Assembly (NCBI GenBank): GCA_016190665.1
Contig: JACPQD010000082.1
Span: 1-64,000 of the forward strand
Length of the DNA: 64,000 bases
From: Chloroflexota bacterium
GTDB lineage: Bacteria; Chloroflexota; Dehalococcoidia; JACPQD01
Direction: 5' to 3'
The notes beneath the pieces were generated by a model, which was not told the origin of the DNA, did no database searches, and worked only from the letters and a program-made list of their open reading frames with translations. Made by a program: the position numbers and the translations under genes. Below, one piece after another: positions 41,949 through 51,277 of the stretch (position 1 is its first letter; every line of letters begins with the position of its first letter).

Positions 41949-43661
41949 CTACGCCTTCGTCATCCTCCCCCACTCCCTCGGCAGCTCTATCCGTTTGCTC
42001 ACCGGCGGCCCCTGCCGGTGGTTCTGGGCGTAGCCTTTGCTCTGGTTTCTGCCCGGATCGCCGCTTAGAACGATGCCTATCCATTCCGGCCGCAGAAATA
42101 TGGGGACCATTCTCTTCGGATCGTCTGATTCGTAGAAAGCCTTCGAGACCTTGCCCTGCGTGAAGGCTCTGCGAAAGCTGAAGTCCTCATGTCCCCCTTC
42201 AGACGCCAGCCTCTCCAGCAAGCCAGCTTCCGCCTTCACATTGTCATACAGGTACTGCCTTATGTCATCCTTCGTCCATCTATCCCTGGCAATCACCGCC
42301 GCCACGGCAGGACTCAACACGAAGAGCGGATAGAGGGCGCCTTCGTTGGCCACCAGCGGCGTCCGGTAGGCCATCGTCCACAGTCCGGCCACGTGGGCAA
42401 TGGTCTCCATATGCTCCAGCGCCGTATGTCCCCCGGTGTAGCAGGGAGGGCTTATGTTGATGACGCTCTGGACGGTGACCACGTTCTCGCGCGCTTTGAA
42501 CCCCCGGTCCACGCTGAAGGGTTGCCATCCAATCTCCGCCGCGGCGTCCTCGTTTTCCGCCAGGACGACGTTGAAGCTCTGGGCGATGCTCCCCTTGTCC
42601 GTGGCGCCGGGCGGGATGCGCAGTCCGGCGACGTTCCGCATGTACAGCCTCAAGAAACGGCCGATGCTGGTGTTGGCCTGCCGGCCCACGCGCATCACGC
42701 CGGAGCCATAGTTGAAGTCCAGCTCCTTGATTATCGGTCCGTTCAGGATGATCAGCGGCTCCCACCCAGGAGTGCTGCCCCCGTCTTCAATCCGGAAATC
42801 AGGGTCGGCGATAGCCTCTACAACGGCCACCAGCACCGGCATGTACTCGGGGCGGCAACCGGCCATGACGCCGTTAACGGCGACGTTCCATATGGTGGCC
42901 TCGCGGTTCTCCGGCAACAGCACGCCCATGACCTCGTCGGGCGCCCGGTCCGTAAAGGCCAGGAACCTCTCGACCTCCTCTATGGTCGGCGGCGCAACGG
43001 GGAGGCCGTCCGACCACAGGTTCTGGTGAAAGAACTCCTGGACCTCCCTGAAGATCCCCTGGAATACGATGTCTCGCGGCTCGGGCTCGACGGGCTTCAC
43101 AGAGGTTGCGCCCCGTGTGGCCAGTCCCTTGATGATGTTCTCCAGGATGGGCCCTCGGACCTTCCTGCCTAGCTCTTCCTTGCTGTCCACCATGGGATGG
43201 CCGGGATACTCGGCGACGGCGAGGTTCTCCACCCCCAGCCCCTTGGCTATGGCGTGAGCCTGTCTGATGAACCCCGACGCCACAATCGATACGGTGGGGA
43301 CGCCGGCCCTCTCTACTGCGGCGCTGGCCCGCATGACCGCAGGCGTGCAGCTCCCTCAAGCGCCCACGCCGGAAATCACCGCATCGCACCCGTGCTGGCG
43401 CAGCAACTCGGGCAGATGGGCGATCACCTCTCGTTCTTTGGTGCCGTGAGTGTTGCCGAAGACAGTGTAGTCGACGAACCTTATGCCAGGGAATGACAGC
43501 GACTCCCTGAGCAGAGAGAAGATCTCTTCGCCCCGAAAGAGGAAGTCCCACACTTCACAGACGGTCTTCCCCTTCAAATCGCTAGCCCGCGCCGCGAGGG
43601 GGACCGTCTCGTATGCTGACTTTCCCAGCGGCCACACTACTGCGTACGACGGCTCTGACAT
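41949..43661 (-). CDS. UGSC family selenoprotein, long form (Sec at codon 102)
   Basis: Reading TGA 43358-43356 as selenocysteine gives 570 aa, with SGVGA-U-GSC-TPAVMRASAAVE at the site. The N-terminal domain begins YAVVWPLGKSAYETVPLAAR and differs from the first two long genes. The C-terminal domain keeps WSDGLPVAPPT, VNGVMAGCRPEYMPVLVAVV, IILNGPIIKELDFNYG and ENEDAAAEIGWQPFSVDRGF. ATG 43661 has GGGAG upstream. The SBP gene ending at 43708 precedes it by 46 nt on the same strand. An ORF caller would wrongly start a second gene at ATG 43334. Confidence 0.88.
43327..43344 (-). promoter_or_regulatory. candidate bacterial SECIS hairpin
   Basis: Eleven nt after the TGA, GCCTGC pairs with GCGGGC (one U-G) closed by a GGUCAU loop. 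The GGUC in the loop recalls the SelB-binding loop of E. coli formate dehydrogenase mRNA. Confidence 0.65.
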
Positions 43662-43707
43662 ACTCGCGTCTCCCTATCCCCTTTGATGAAAGTTCGCCAG
43701 GGCACTC

Positions 43708-45393
43708 CTACTTAGCCAACCACGTCTCAATGAACTTGAAACCGTTATAGAGGCTCAGCGGCGCTGTGAAATTCTTGACATGGGGCCAGTAGGCGATGTC
43801 GAAGCTGCTCCAATGGGTTACCACGTTGTAGGCCATCTCCAGTATTCGCTTGTCCGCCTGGTAGACGAGCTGCTTGCGCCTCGCCGGGTCAGTGGATCGA
43901 GACTGCTCATCAACGAGCTTGTCCAGCTCCGGATCGCTGACGTTGGAGAAGTTCCTCATGCCACCCGTCCGGTAATACTGGGGCAGCAGCGCGTCGGGGT
44001 CGCCGAACTCCAGCGGGCTCCTCGTCGCCAGCGAATGCCACTTCTTGCTGTAGTAGAGGTCGTAGTAGGCCGCATCCTCCATCGTGTAGATCTCAGCCCT
44101 GACGCCGATCTTGGCCAACTGGTCCCTCATGAAGGTGGCCAGCGTCTCATACTGCCGACCCATACGGTAAAGGATCCTGGTCTCAAAGCCGTTAGCCAGG
44201 CCAGCCTCAGCCAGGAGCTTCTTCCCTTCGGCGATGTCCGCGTCCTTGGGTTGCCGGTAGCCCGGCGTCTTCATCAATTCATCCGGTGGAACGCCTCCCA
44301 GCGCTGGGGGCGTCGCCGTCCAGACGTCTCCGATCCCGTCGTCAACCAACTTCAGCGCATTCTGATGGTCAACGGCCAGGGCCACGGCCCGGCGCACGCG
44401 AGCATCGCCCCAGGGCGCCTTGTCCACCGGCATGTAGAAGAGGAACCAGTAGCCGTACTTGACGAGCTCAACGCGGGCCTCCGGGGCGCCTTCCTTCAAG
44501 GCCTTCGCCTGGGCATGGCTCACTGCCAGCGGCCCCAACAGGTCGATCTGCCTGGTGCGCAGGCCGGCGAACCGGCTCGCCGCATCTCTTATCGGATAGA
44601 CGGTCATGCCGTCGAGATAGGGCCTCCCCTTTGTAAAGTAGTCCGGGTTCTTCACCAGCTCGGTGGCGACGCCGGGGCTGAAGCTCTTGAACTTGTAGGC
44701 GCCGGTGCCCACCACGTCCCTCCGAAGGTCGCCCTTAGCCTCGATAACATGCTTGGGGCCCATCGCCGCCCACATGAGCGCCATGGCCGACATGAAGCCG
44801 CTGGTCGCATGGTCCAGGGTGACCTTGAGGGTGAACTCGTCGGGCGCTTCAAATCTCGCCGCCGCCGCTTCCAGGATGAAATTGACGTGCGATTGGATCT
44901 TCTTCAACCGCTCCATGCTATAGACGGCGTCCGCCGAGGTGAAAGGCTTACCATCGTGCCATTTCACACCCTTGCGCAGACGAAAGGTGTACACGGTCCC
45001 GTCGGCGCTTACCTCCCAGCTCTCCGCCAGGTCCGGAACAATCTTGTCCGGCGTGGCCTCGTCGCTGCGGAGAAGACCGCTATAGGCCGGCCCGATGGGA
45101 TAGGCCGTCACATTGGAGGAGTCCCGCTGGATATCGAAGCTGGGCGGATCGCCCTGCGTGGCGAGACGCAGGGTGCCGCCGTATTTGGGCTGGTCGGCCG
45201 CGGGCTTGGGGCTGGGCGAGGGAGCAGCGGGGGCCGGGGCCGTCGCAGCCGCCTTCGGCGGCGCCGCGGCTGGAGTGGGTGCCGCCGCTGGCTTGGCGGT
45301 AGGCGCCGGTGGCGGGGCGGCGGCTGGGGCGCAGGCGGCGAGCAGAAGAGCGATGACAGTGGCGACCAGGAGAAACAAGCTTACCTTCCGCAT
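43708..45393 (-). CDS. ABC-type substrate-binding lipoprotein, family 5
   Basis: The 561-aa product has signal peptide VSLFLLVATVIALLLAAC with lipobox LLAAC, a long Ala/Pro linker, then PKYGGTLRLATQGDPPSF. The family 5 domain follows (GVKWHDGKPFTSADAVYSME, VGTGAYKFKSFSPGVATELV, GKKLLAEAGLANGF), ending FKFIETWLAK. It lies 46 nt upstream of a long UGSC selenoprotein gene, suggesting joint expression. No transporter channel genes are near. The ligand is unknown. Confidence 0.9.
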   Translation of the reverse strand: MRKVSLFLLVATVIALLLAACAPAAAPPPAPTAKPAAAPTPAAAPPKAAATAPAPAAPSPSPKPAADQPKYGGTLRLATQGDPPSFDIQRDSSNVTAYPIGPAYSGLLRSDEATPDKIVPDLAESWEVSADGTVYTFRLRKGVKWHDGKPFTSADAVYSMERLKKIQSHVNFILEAAAARFEAPDEFTLKVTLDHATSGFMSAMALMWAAMGPKHVIEAKGDLRRDVVGTGAYKFKSFSPGVATELVKNPDYFTKGRPYLDGMTVYPIRDAASRFAGLRTRQIDLLGPLAVSHAQAKALKEGAPEARVELVKYGYWFLFYMPVDKAPWGDARVRRAVALAVDHQNALKLVDDGIGDVWTATPPALGGVPPDELMKTPGYRQPKDADIAEGKKLLAEAGLANGFETRILYRMGRQYETLATFMRDQLAKIGVRAEIYTMEDAAYYDLYYSKKWHSLATRSPLEFGDPDALLPQYYRTGGMRNFSNVSDPELDKLVDEQSRSTDPARRKQLVYQADKRILEMAYNVVTHWSSFDIAYWPHVKNFTAPLSLYNGFKFIETWLAK

Positions 45394-45703
45394 TGTGGGT
45401 CCTCCATCTTCCTATGAACTGGACTGTTGACTTATAAGGAACAAGTCAGTGGAGATTGGGCACAGAGGCATGTGCAAAGGCGCAGCGCGTCGCGGCTTCC
45501 GGAGCCAAACCTAACCCCCGGCCCCCTCCCGAAACGGGAAGGGGAGAAGTCCCTCCCCGTGCCGGGGAGGGACTCAGGGAGAGGTTAAAAGAGAACCTAT
45601 AGCCTGGAAACATCTCCGTCCCCCCATTCCCCGGGCATAGCGCGCTATGCCCCTACAGCTTTCGTGTCTTTCATATGATTCGTGGTTAGAATCGTCCAGC
45701 CGG
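45394..45703. repeat. gene-free gap with hairpins and palindrome
   Basis: About 310 nt. GTCCCTCCCC/GGGGAGGGAC forms a hairpin around GTGCC (45549-45573). A perfect 20-nt palindrome, GGGCATAGCGCGCTATGCCC, lies at 45633-45652. TTTCGTGTCTTTCATATG and CGTGGTTAGA words of the dispersed family follow at 45659-45690. No gene is supported. Confidence 0.7.
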
Positions 45704-45728
45704 CCCCTGACCCCTAACCCCCAACCCC
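45704..45728 (-). other. G-quadruplex motif across the stop codon
   Basis: The minus strand reads GGGG-TT-GGGGG-TTA-GGGG-TCA-GGGG. It spans the last codons (Gly-Val-Gly-Gly), the TAG stop and the first 3' bases of the UGSC gene at 45714. It is a strict four-run G4 motif. Confidence 0.75.
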
Positions 45729-47432
45729 TGCCCGCCGCTTCGCGGGCAACACGATCTTTCGACTTACGGGCGGACCCTGCTTCTGGTTCTCCATATAGCC
45801 TTTGCTCTGGTTCCGGCCCGGGTCGCCGCTGACGACGATCTCTATCCATTCCGGACGCAAGAAGATCGGGATCATCCGCTCGGGGTCCTCCGATTCACAG
45901 AAGGCCTTCGAAACATGGCCCTGCCGGTAGAGGTCGCAGAAGGTCTCCCTGCTGCCGTTGTCCTGGACCACCAGATATTCCATGTAACCGGCGCGCCCCC
46001 TCACATTATCGTACAGGTACTTTCTGATGTCGTCCTTCTGCCAGCCGTCCCTTGCGATCACGGCGGCGATACTCGGCCCGAGGCAGAAGAGGGGAAACAT
46101 CTTGCGGCTCCTGGCGCAAATCCCCGTCCAGTAGCCCATGGCGCGGCGCCCGATGAGCTCGGCGACGGTCTCCATATGCTCCAGGGCCGTGCTGCCGCTG
46201 CTGTAGCAAGGCGGGCTGATGCTCACGCAGCTCTGCACGGTAACCACATTGTCGCCAGCGTTGAAACCGCGGTCGACGCTGAAGGGCTGCCAGCCGATCT
46301 CGCGGACCGCGTCTTCGTTCTCCGCCAGCACCACGTTGAAGCTCTGGGCGATGCTGCCTTTATCGGTGAGACCGGGCAGGATGCGCAACCCAGAAACGTT
46401 CCTCATGTACAACCTGAGGAAGCGGCCCACGCTGGTGTTGGCCTTACGGCCTACTCGCATGACCGAGGCGCCGCAATTGAAATCCAGCTCCTTGATTATC
46501 GGACCGTTCAGGATGATGAGCGGCTCCCAGCCGGGCGTGCTGCCCGCGTCCTCGATGCGCCACTCAGGATCGGAGATGCACTCCACTACGGCGATCAAGA
46601 CCGGCATGTATTCGGGACGGCAGCCCGCCATGACGCCATTCACCGCCACGTTCCATACCGTAGCCTGACGGTTCTCCGGCAGGAGCACCTCGAGGACCTC
46701 GTCAGGGTCTCTATCGGTGAAGCGGAGAAACTTCTCCACGCGGTCGAGGGTGGGCGGGATGACGGGCAGGCCCTCCAACCACATCTTCCTGTAAAAGAAC
46801 TCCTCGACCTCGTCAAGCGTGCCCTTGAAGACGATATCCTTCGCTTCCGGCTCCGGCACGGAGGCGCCGCCCTCGATGGGCGTGGTCAGACCCTTGATGA
46901 TGCTGCCGGCGATCACCTCTTCCACCTTGCGCCTGAGATCCTCCGGGCTGTCGACCATGGGCAGGCCGGGGTACTCAGCGACGGGCAAGTTCTCCACCCC
47001 CATGGCCCTGGCTATGGCCGCCGCCTGTCTCACGAAGCCGGAGGCAACAATGGAGACGGCGCGCACGCCGGCCCTTTCCACCGCTGCGCTGGCCCGCACC
47101 ACGGCGGGCGTACAGCTTCCTCAAGCGCCTACCCCGGAGATGACGGCGTCACAGCCGTACTCTTTCAGCATCTGCGGGAGCGCCCCGATGAGCTCCCTCT
47201 GCCCCGGCCCGTTGGTATTGCCAAACTTCTTATAGTCGACGAACTTGATGCCGGGATACTTCGTGGGCAGTATTTCCCGCAGCAGGGCGAAAACCTCGTC
47301 GCCGCGAAACACCTGGTCCCACAGCTCACAGACCGTCCTGCCGGCCAGGCCCTGCGTGCGGTCTGCCGGCGGCGCTGTCCTGGAGACGGACTTGCCCAAC
47401 GGCCACAGGACTTCATAAGTTGGTTCGCCCAT
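45714..47432 (-). CDS. UGSC family selenoprotein, long form (Sec at codon 104)
   Basis: With TGA 47123-47121 read as selenocysteine the product is 572 aa, with SGVGA-U-GSC-TPAVVRASAAVE at the site. The N-terminal domain (YEVLWPLGKSVSRTAPPADR) and C-terminal domain (WLEGLPVIPPTLDRVEKFLR, VNGVMAGCRPEYMPVLIAVV, ENEDAVREIGWQPFSVDRGF) are closest to the genes at 41949 and 47996. ATG 47432 has AAAGGG upstream. The 3' end carries a G-quadruplex motif over the stop codon. A 533-aa plus-strand frame over the same DNA is a shadow. Confidence 0.88.
47092..47109 (-). promoter_or_regulatory. candidate bacterial SECIS hairpin
   Basis: Eleven nt after the TGA, GCCCGC pairs perfectly with GCGGGC around CGUGGU, with G as the second loop base. 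Confidence 0.65.
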
Positions 47433-47481
47433 TCAGTTACCCTTTCCTGTCCACTATTCGAAAATGGTCACTCAAGCGCTC

Positions 47482-47658
47482 TCACTTCTTGTAGATATCG
47501 CCCCGTGGCCCGATAGCATGGACCACCATTACCGTGCGGCCGGAGTCCACTTCGTAGATGACGCGAAGGCTAAGCAACCCCTCCAGCTCGCGCCAAAGCC
47601 TCTTTCCCTCTCCGTGGATTGGCTCTAGCCTTTTCCAGCGCTTTGAGAATACGGGCTC
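47482..47658 (-). pseudogene. out-of-frame C-terminal half of a RelE-type toxin
   Basis: The minus strand encodes LEPIHGEGKRLWRELEGLLS, then LRVIYEVDSGRTVMVVHAIG and PRGDIYKK, the recognisable second half of RelE/ParE toxins. It lacks a start and follows a TGA. The neighbouring antitoxin-like frame contains APAMRARILKALEK, which looks like the missing toxin N-terminal part in the other frame. Confidence 0.7.
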
Positions 47659-47833
47659 TCATTGCGGGCGCAAGTCCTCCCTTCTCCGGGTCGCCCAGGA
47701 TATCTGCCGTCGCCTCCCATTCCTCCCTCTCCCTGAGATAGGCGGCGAAATCGGCCAGAGCCCTCAGTCTGTCCTCCGAAAGCGCCTTCACCTCTTCCAG
47801 CAATCGGCTTCTGTAAGCGCTGGCTTTGGCCAT
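47570..47833 (-). CDS. antitoxin-like protein, possibly fused to toxin N-terminal sequence
   Basis: The 87-aa product (ATG 47833, GAGGGG upstream) begins as a helical antitoxin (YRSRLLEEVKALSEDRLRAL, then ADFAAYLREREEWEATADIL). From about residue 55 it reads LAPAMRARILKALEK, a RelE-like helix, and then a basic out-of-frame tail. It appears that a deletion joined antitoxin to toxin and a one-base shift followed. Whether a functional antitoxin remains is unclear. Confidence 0.6.
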   Translation of the reverse strand: MAKASAYRSRLLEEVKALSEDRLRALADFAAYLREREEWEATADILGDPEKGGLAPAMRARILKALEKARANPRRGKEALARAGGVA

Positions 47834-47935
47834 TTCCAATCCCCTCGCAAGCCCATGCCCTACGGCGCAAGAATCGTCGTCTCCCATTCACCATTCCGCA
47901 TCCATCATTCATCATTTCCGGTTAGCGGGCTCGGG

Positions 47936-47975
47936 CCATCATTTTTCGTGTTCTTAGTGGGTTTCGTGGCTAAAA
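47936..47975. repeat. dispersed TTCGTG/TTTCGTGG repeat
   Basis: TTTTCGTGTTCTTAGTGGGT and TTTCGTGGCTAAAACCG words, directly before the G-rich 3' end of the gene at 47996. Confidence 0.5.
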
Positions 47976-47984
47976 CCGTCCCGT

Positions 47985-48018
47985 CCCCCCGGCCCCTAAC
48001 CCCGAATCCCTGGCCCCC
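47985..48018 (-). other. G-quadruplex motif across the stop codon
   Basis: Minus strand GGGGG-CCA-GGG-ATTC-GGGG-TTA-GGGG-CC-GGGGGG spans the last codons, TAG and first 3' bases of the UGSC gene at 47996. Five G-runs with short loops. GGGGTTAGGGG is shared with 45704-45728. Confidence 0.75.
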
Positions 48019-49714
48019 AGCTCCTGGGTAGCACTATCCTCTTACTCACCGGCACACCCTGCTTCTGGTTCTGGGCGTACCCCTTGCTCTGGTTCCGGCC
48101 TGGGTCGCCGCTGACGACGATGCCCGTCCACTCCGGTTTGAGGAAAACGGGCACCAGCCTATTAGGGTCATCGGACTGCCAGAAGTCTCTAGATATCAGG
48201 CCTTCCTCGACATATTTCCGGAAGCTGAAGGTCGTTTTCCCCGTGTGCCAGGCCAGCTTTTCGAACAACCCGGCAGGAACCCTGACGTTGTCATAGAGCC
48301 ATTGCCTCACATCGTTCTTCGTCCAGCCGCCTTTGGCTATCACGCCGGCCACGCTCGGGCTCATGGCGATCAGCGGGTAGGCCATGCTTTCCTTGGCCGC
48401 GGTGGGCATGCGATAGGCGATCGACCCCCGTCCGATTATCTCGCCGATGGCCTCCATATGGCTTTCCGGTGTATCGCCGCCGCTGTAGCAGGCCGGGCTT
48501 ATGCTCACCGCGCTCTGTACAGTGACCACGTTCTCGCCGGCCGCAAAGCCTCGGTCCACGCTGAAGGGCTGCCAGCCCATCTCCGCCACAGCATCCTCAT
48601 TCTCGGCAAGGACAGCGTTAAAGGTGTAGCCGAAGGTCGCCTTGTCCGTCGCCCCGGGCGGAATACGCAGACCGGCCACATTCCTCATGTACAACCTCAA
48701 GAAACGTCCCACGCTGCTGTTTGCTTGGCGGCCTATGCGCAACACGCCGGAGCCGCAGTTGAAATCGAGTTCCTTACTTATCGGGCCATTCAATACTATC
48801 AGCGGCTCCCATCCGGGGGTGCTGCCGGCGTGTTCAATCCCGAACTCAGGGTCCGCGATCGCCTCGACGATTGCTATCAGCACGGGCATATACTCCGGCC
48901 GGCAGCCCGCCATCACCCCGTTGACAGCAGTGTTCCATACGGTGGCCTGGCGATTCTCGGGCAGAAGGACTCCGATCACCTCGTCCGGTGAACGGTCGGT
49001 GAATCTAAGGAAACCGTGCACCTCTTCGAGGGTGGGAGGGATCACGGGCAGGCCATCGCTCCAAAGGTTGCGGTGGAAGAACTCCTGTACCTCCTTCAGC
49101 GACCCTTTGAACACGATGTCCCGGGATCCCGGCTCAGAAGGCTTCTCTGACTGCTGCGCTGGCGCCGCCAATCCGGCGATAACGTTGTCGACAAGAACTT
49201 CCGTCACCTTCCTGCGCAGCTCTTCCCTGCCATCCATCATGACCACACCGGGGTACTCAGCGACAGCGAGGTTAGCCATGCCCAGAGCTTTCGCTATCGC
49301 ATGGGCCTGCTGCACAAAACCTGAGGTGGCTATCGATACGCTGCGGAAGCCAGCCTTCTCCGCGGCTGCGGCGGCCCGCACCACGGCGGGCGTGCAGCTC
49401 CCTCAGTTGCCCACTCCAGAGACAACCAGGTCGCACCCGTGCTCGCGGAGGCGCTCAGGAAGCTTGGCGATCCGTTCCCTCTCGTCGGGACCGTGAGTGT
49501 TGCCGAAGACTTCGTAGTCAACGAATTTGACGCCGGGGTAGCGCCTGGCAAGCATCTCGCGCATTGTCGGGAAGATCTCTTCGCCCCGGAAGACCCAGTC
49601 CCATAGCTCGCAAATGGTCTTCCCCCTCAGGTCCTGAGCGGCATGCGCCAGGGGCGTCGTCTCGTAGGTTAGTTTGCCCAGCGGCCACAGGACTTCATAC
49701 GATGTCTCTGCCAT
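47996..49714 (-). CDS. UGSC family selenoprotein, long form (Sec at codon 104)
   Basis: Reading TGA 49405-49403 as selenocysteine gives 572 aa, with SGVGN-U-GSC-TPAVVRAAAAAE at the site. The N-terminal domain reads YEVLWPLGKLTYETTPLAHA. The C-terminal domain has WSDGLPVIPPTLEEVHGFLR, VNGVMAGCRPEYMPVLIAIV, IVLNGPISKELDFNCG and ENEDAVAEMGWQPFSVDRGF. ATG 49714 has AAAGG upstream, and a strong promoter lies 72-100 nt before it. It is the first gene of the minus-strand UGSC/SBP run and is divergent from a CoA-transferase gene. Confidence 0.88.
49374..49391 (-). promoter_or_regulatory. candidate bacterial SECIS hairpin
   Basis: Eleven nt after the TGA, GCCCGC/GCGGGC with a CGUGGU loop, identical in core to the site at 47092. 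Confidence 0.65.
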
Positions 49715-49785
49715 TTGGTTGCCTTTCTGTTTTCTAGATTAGCGTGCAAAGTGGTGATGCCTTCGGAACTGGTTGCGGACGCCTG

Positions 49786-49814
49786 ATGCTAGCATAAGTA
49801 AGCTCGGCTGTCAA
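49786..49814 (-). promoter_or_regulatory. sigma-70-type promoter of the UGSC gene at 47996
   Basis: Minus strand TTGACA (49814-49809), a 17-nt spacer, TAGCAT (49791-49786). Confidence 0.7.
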
Positions 49815-49916
49815 CAGAACGAACGCAAGAAAATCGAGTTTCTGCTCTTAGAGGAATGATTGCGATAGCCGTCCATAATCATCCCTGTTTTATGCGCTAT
49901 TTGTCATCCATTCACC

Positions 49917-49942
49917 CGACTAATCGCGACTAATCGCGACTA
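49917..49942. repeat. CGACTAATCG tandem repeat upstream of a promoter
   Basis: CGACTAATCG occurs twice in tandem plus CGACTA, ending right before the -35 of the plus-strand promoter. A tandem of ten-base units on one DNA face suits a regulator site. Confidence 0.55.
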
Positions 49943-49971
49943 TTGACACCTTCCACGATGTATGCTAGAGT
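49943..49971 (+). promoter_or_regulatory. sigma-70-type promoter of the CoA-transferase gene at 50039
   Basis: TTGACA (49943-49948), a 17-nt spacer, TAGAGT (49966-49971). The start codon is 68 nt downstream. Confidence 0.7.
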
Positions 49972-50038
49972 GACGCTCGCAGTTCCCCGGTCACCCTCGA
50001 TGCTGTGACGCATTCTGATCACCGGAGGAAAGGATAAG

Positions 50039-51238
50039 ATGAGCGGCGGAGCACTATCGGGCGTTCGCGTCGTGGATCTGACCAAATATCAGGCGGGTCC
50101 GTCCTGCACGCAACTCCTCGGGTGGTTGGGCGCTGAGGTCACAAAGATCGAGGAGCCGGGCAAAGGGGACGATACTCGATCCGTCTACAGGGATAGGGAG
50201 GGCCTGGACAGCCTGTTCTTTCTGGTGCTGAATGCCAATAAGAAAAGCCTCACCCTGAGCCTCCGTCACGAAAAGGGGAGGCAAATTTTCGTTGCCCTCC
50301 TCAAGACCGCTGATGTCCTCGTGGAGAATCTGGCGCCGGGGGCTGTGGACCGGCTTGGCTTCGGATGGGAACGCGTTCACGAGATCAACCCACGAGTGGT
50401 CTACGCTTCAATCAAAGGTTATGGCTCCCGCGGCCCTTACGCGGGCTACAAGTCGCTCGAGTGGCAGGCCCAGGCTATGGGAGGCGCGATGTCTGTCTGC
50501 GGCCCTGTGGATGGACCCCCTATGATCAACGGCGCCGCCATAGGCGATTCGGGGGCCGGTGTGAACGCTGTTATCGGGATATTAGCCGCGTTGCATCAGC
50601 GTCACACCACCGGTGAGGGTCAGTACGTCGACATCTCCATGCAAGATGCGGTGTGCAACCTGATACGGGTCAGATTCCGAGACCACCAACGACTGGGCAG
50701 GCCGCCGTTGCGAGAGGGGACGGGCAAGGTAGGATTTGTGGGCTTCGGCATGTTTGCCTGCGCGCCGGGAGGGCCAAACGATTACGTCTTCGTAAACACC
50801 CAGGCGCCTTCTTTGCCCAATCTGTGCATGGCGATCGGGAGGCCCGAGCTGTGGGAGGAGTTCCGCGCCCTGCCCCCGGAGAAATGGCCAGAGCACACTG
50901 GCAGAGTGAAGGCGATTGTGGCGGCATGGACAGGTCAAAGAGACAAGCACGAGGCCACACGTTTGCTTTGTGAGGCTGGCGTCCCGGCCGGGGCGGTGAT
51001 GGACACGGAGGACATCCTGCACGACCCTCACCTTAGAGAACGAGAGATGATTGTGGAGGTCCCTACTCCAGGTAGAGGCAGATTCTTCACCGTGGGAAAT
51101 CCCGTCAAGCTGTCCGCCTCTCAGGTCTCCATGGCTTCACCCCCGACGCTCGGCCAACACACGGCAGCGGTACTGAAGGAACTGCTCAGCATCTCAGATT
51201 CCGAGATAGAGTCCTTACGGCAGGCGGGGGTCATCTAA
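50039..51238 (+). CDS. class III CoA-transferase (CaiB/BaiF family)
   Basis: The 399-aa product has VRVVDLTKYQAGPSCTQLLG, AEVTKIEEPGKGDDTR, YASIKGYGSRGPYAGYKSLE and AIGDSGAGVNAVIGILAAL, with the presumed catalytic Asp. ATG 50039 is preceded by GGAGG about ten nt upstream. It is first in a plus-strand set with a formyltetrahydrofolate-hydrolase-like gene (39 nt on) and a short UGSC gene. CoA-transferases of this family include formyl-CoA:oxalate transferases, so a formyl link with the next gene is possible. Confidence 0.88.
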   Translation: MSGGALSGVRVVDLTKYQAGPSCTQLLGWLGAEVTKIEEPGKGDDTRSVYRDREGLDSLFFLVLNANKKSLTLSLRHEKGRQIFVALLKTADVLVENLAPGAVDRLGFGWERVHEINPRVVYASIKGYGSRGPYAGYKSLEWQAQAMGGAMSVCGPVDGPPMINGAAIGDSGAGVNAVIGILAALHQRHTTGEGQYVDISMQDAVCNLIRVRFRDHQRLGRPPLREGTGKVGFVGFGMFACAPGGPNDYVFVNTQAPSLPNLCMAIGRPELWEEFRALPPEKWPEHTGRVKAIVAAWTGQRDKHEATRLLCEAGVPAGAVMDTEDILHDPHLREREMIVEVPTPGRGRFFTVGNPVKLSASQVSMASPPTLGQHTAAVLKELLSISDSEIESLRQAGVI

Positions 51239-51277
51239 AGGCTTAGTCCGATCATCAACGGCTTAAGGGGTCATTGT

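Noticed and set aside
43780-45417. A 545-aa plus-strand ORF opposite the SBP gene
   Set aside because: Antisense shadow of a high-GC gene; the SBP on the minus strand has a signal peptide and family motifs.
45915-47516. A 533-aa plus-strand ORF opposite a UGSC gene
   Set aside because: Antisense shadow with no family features.
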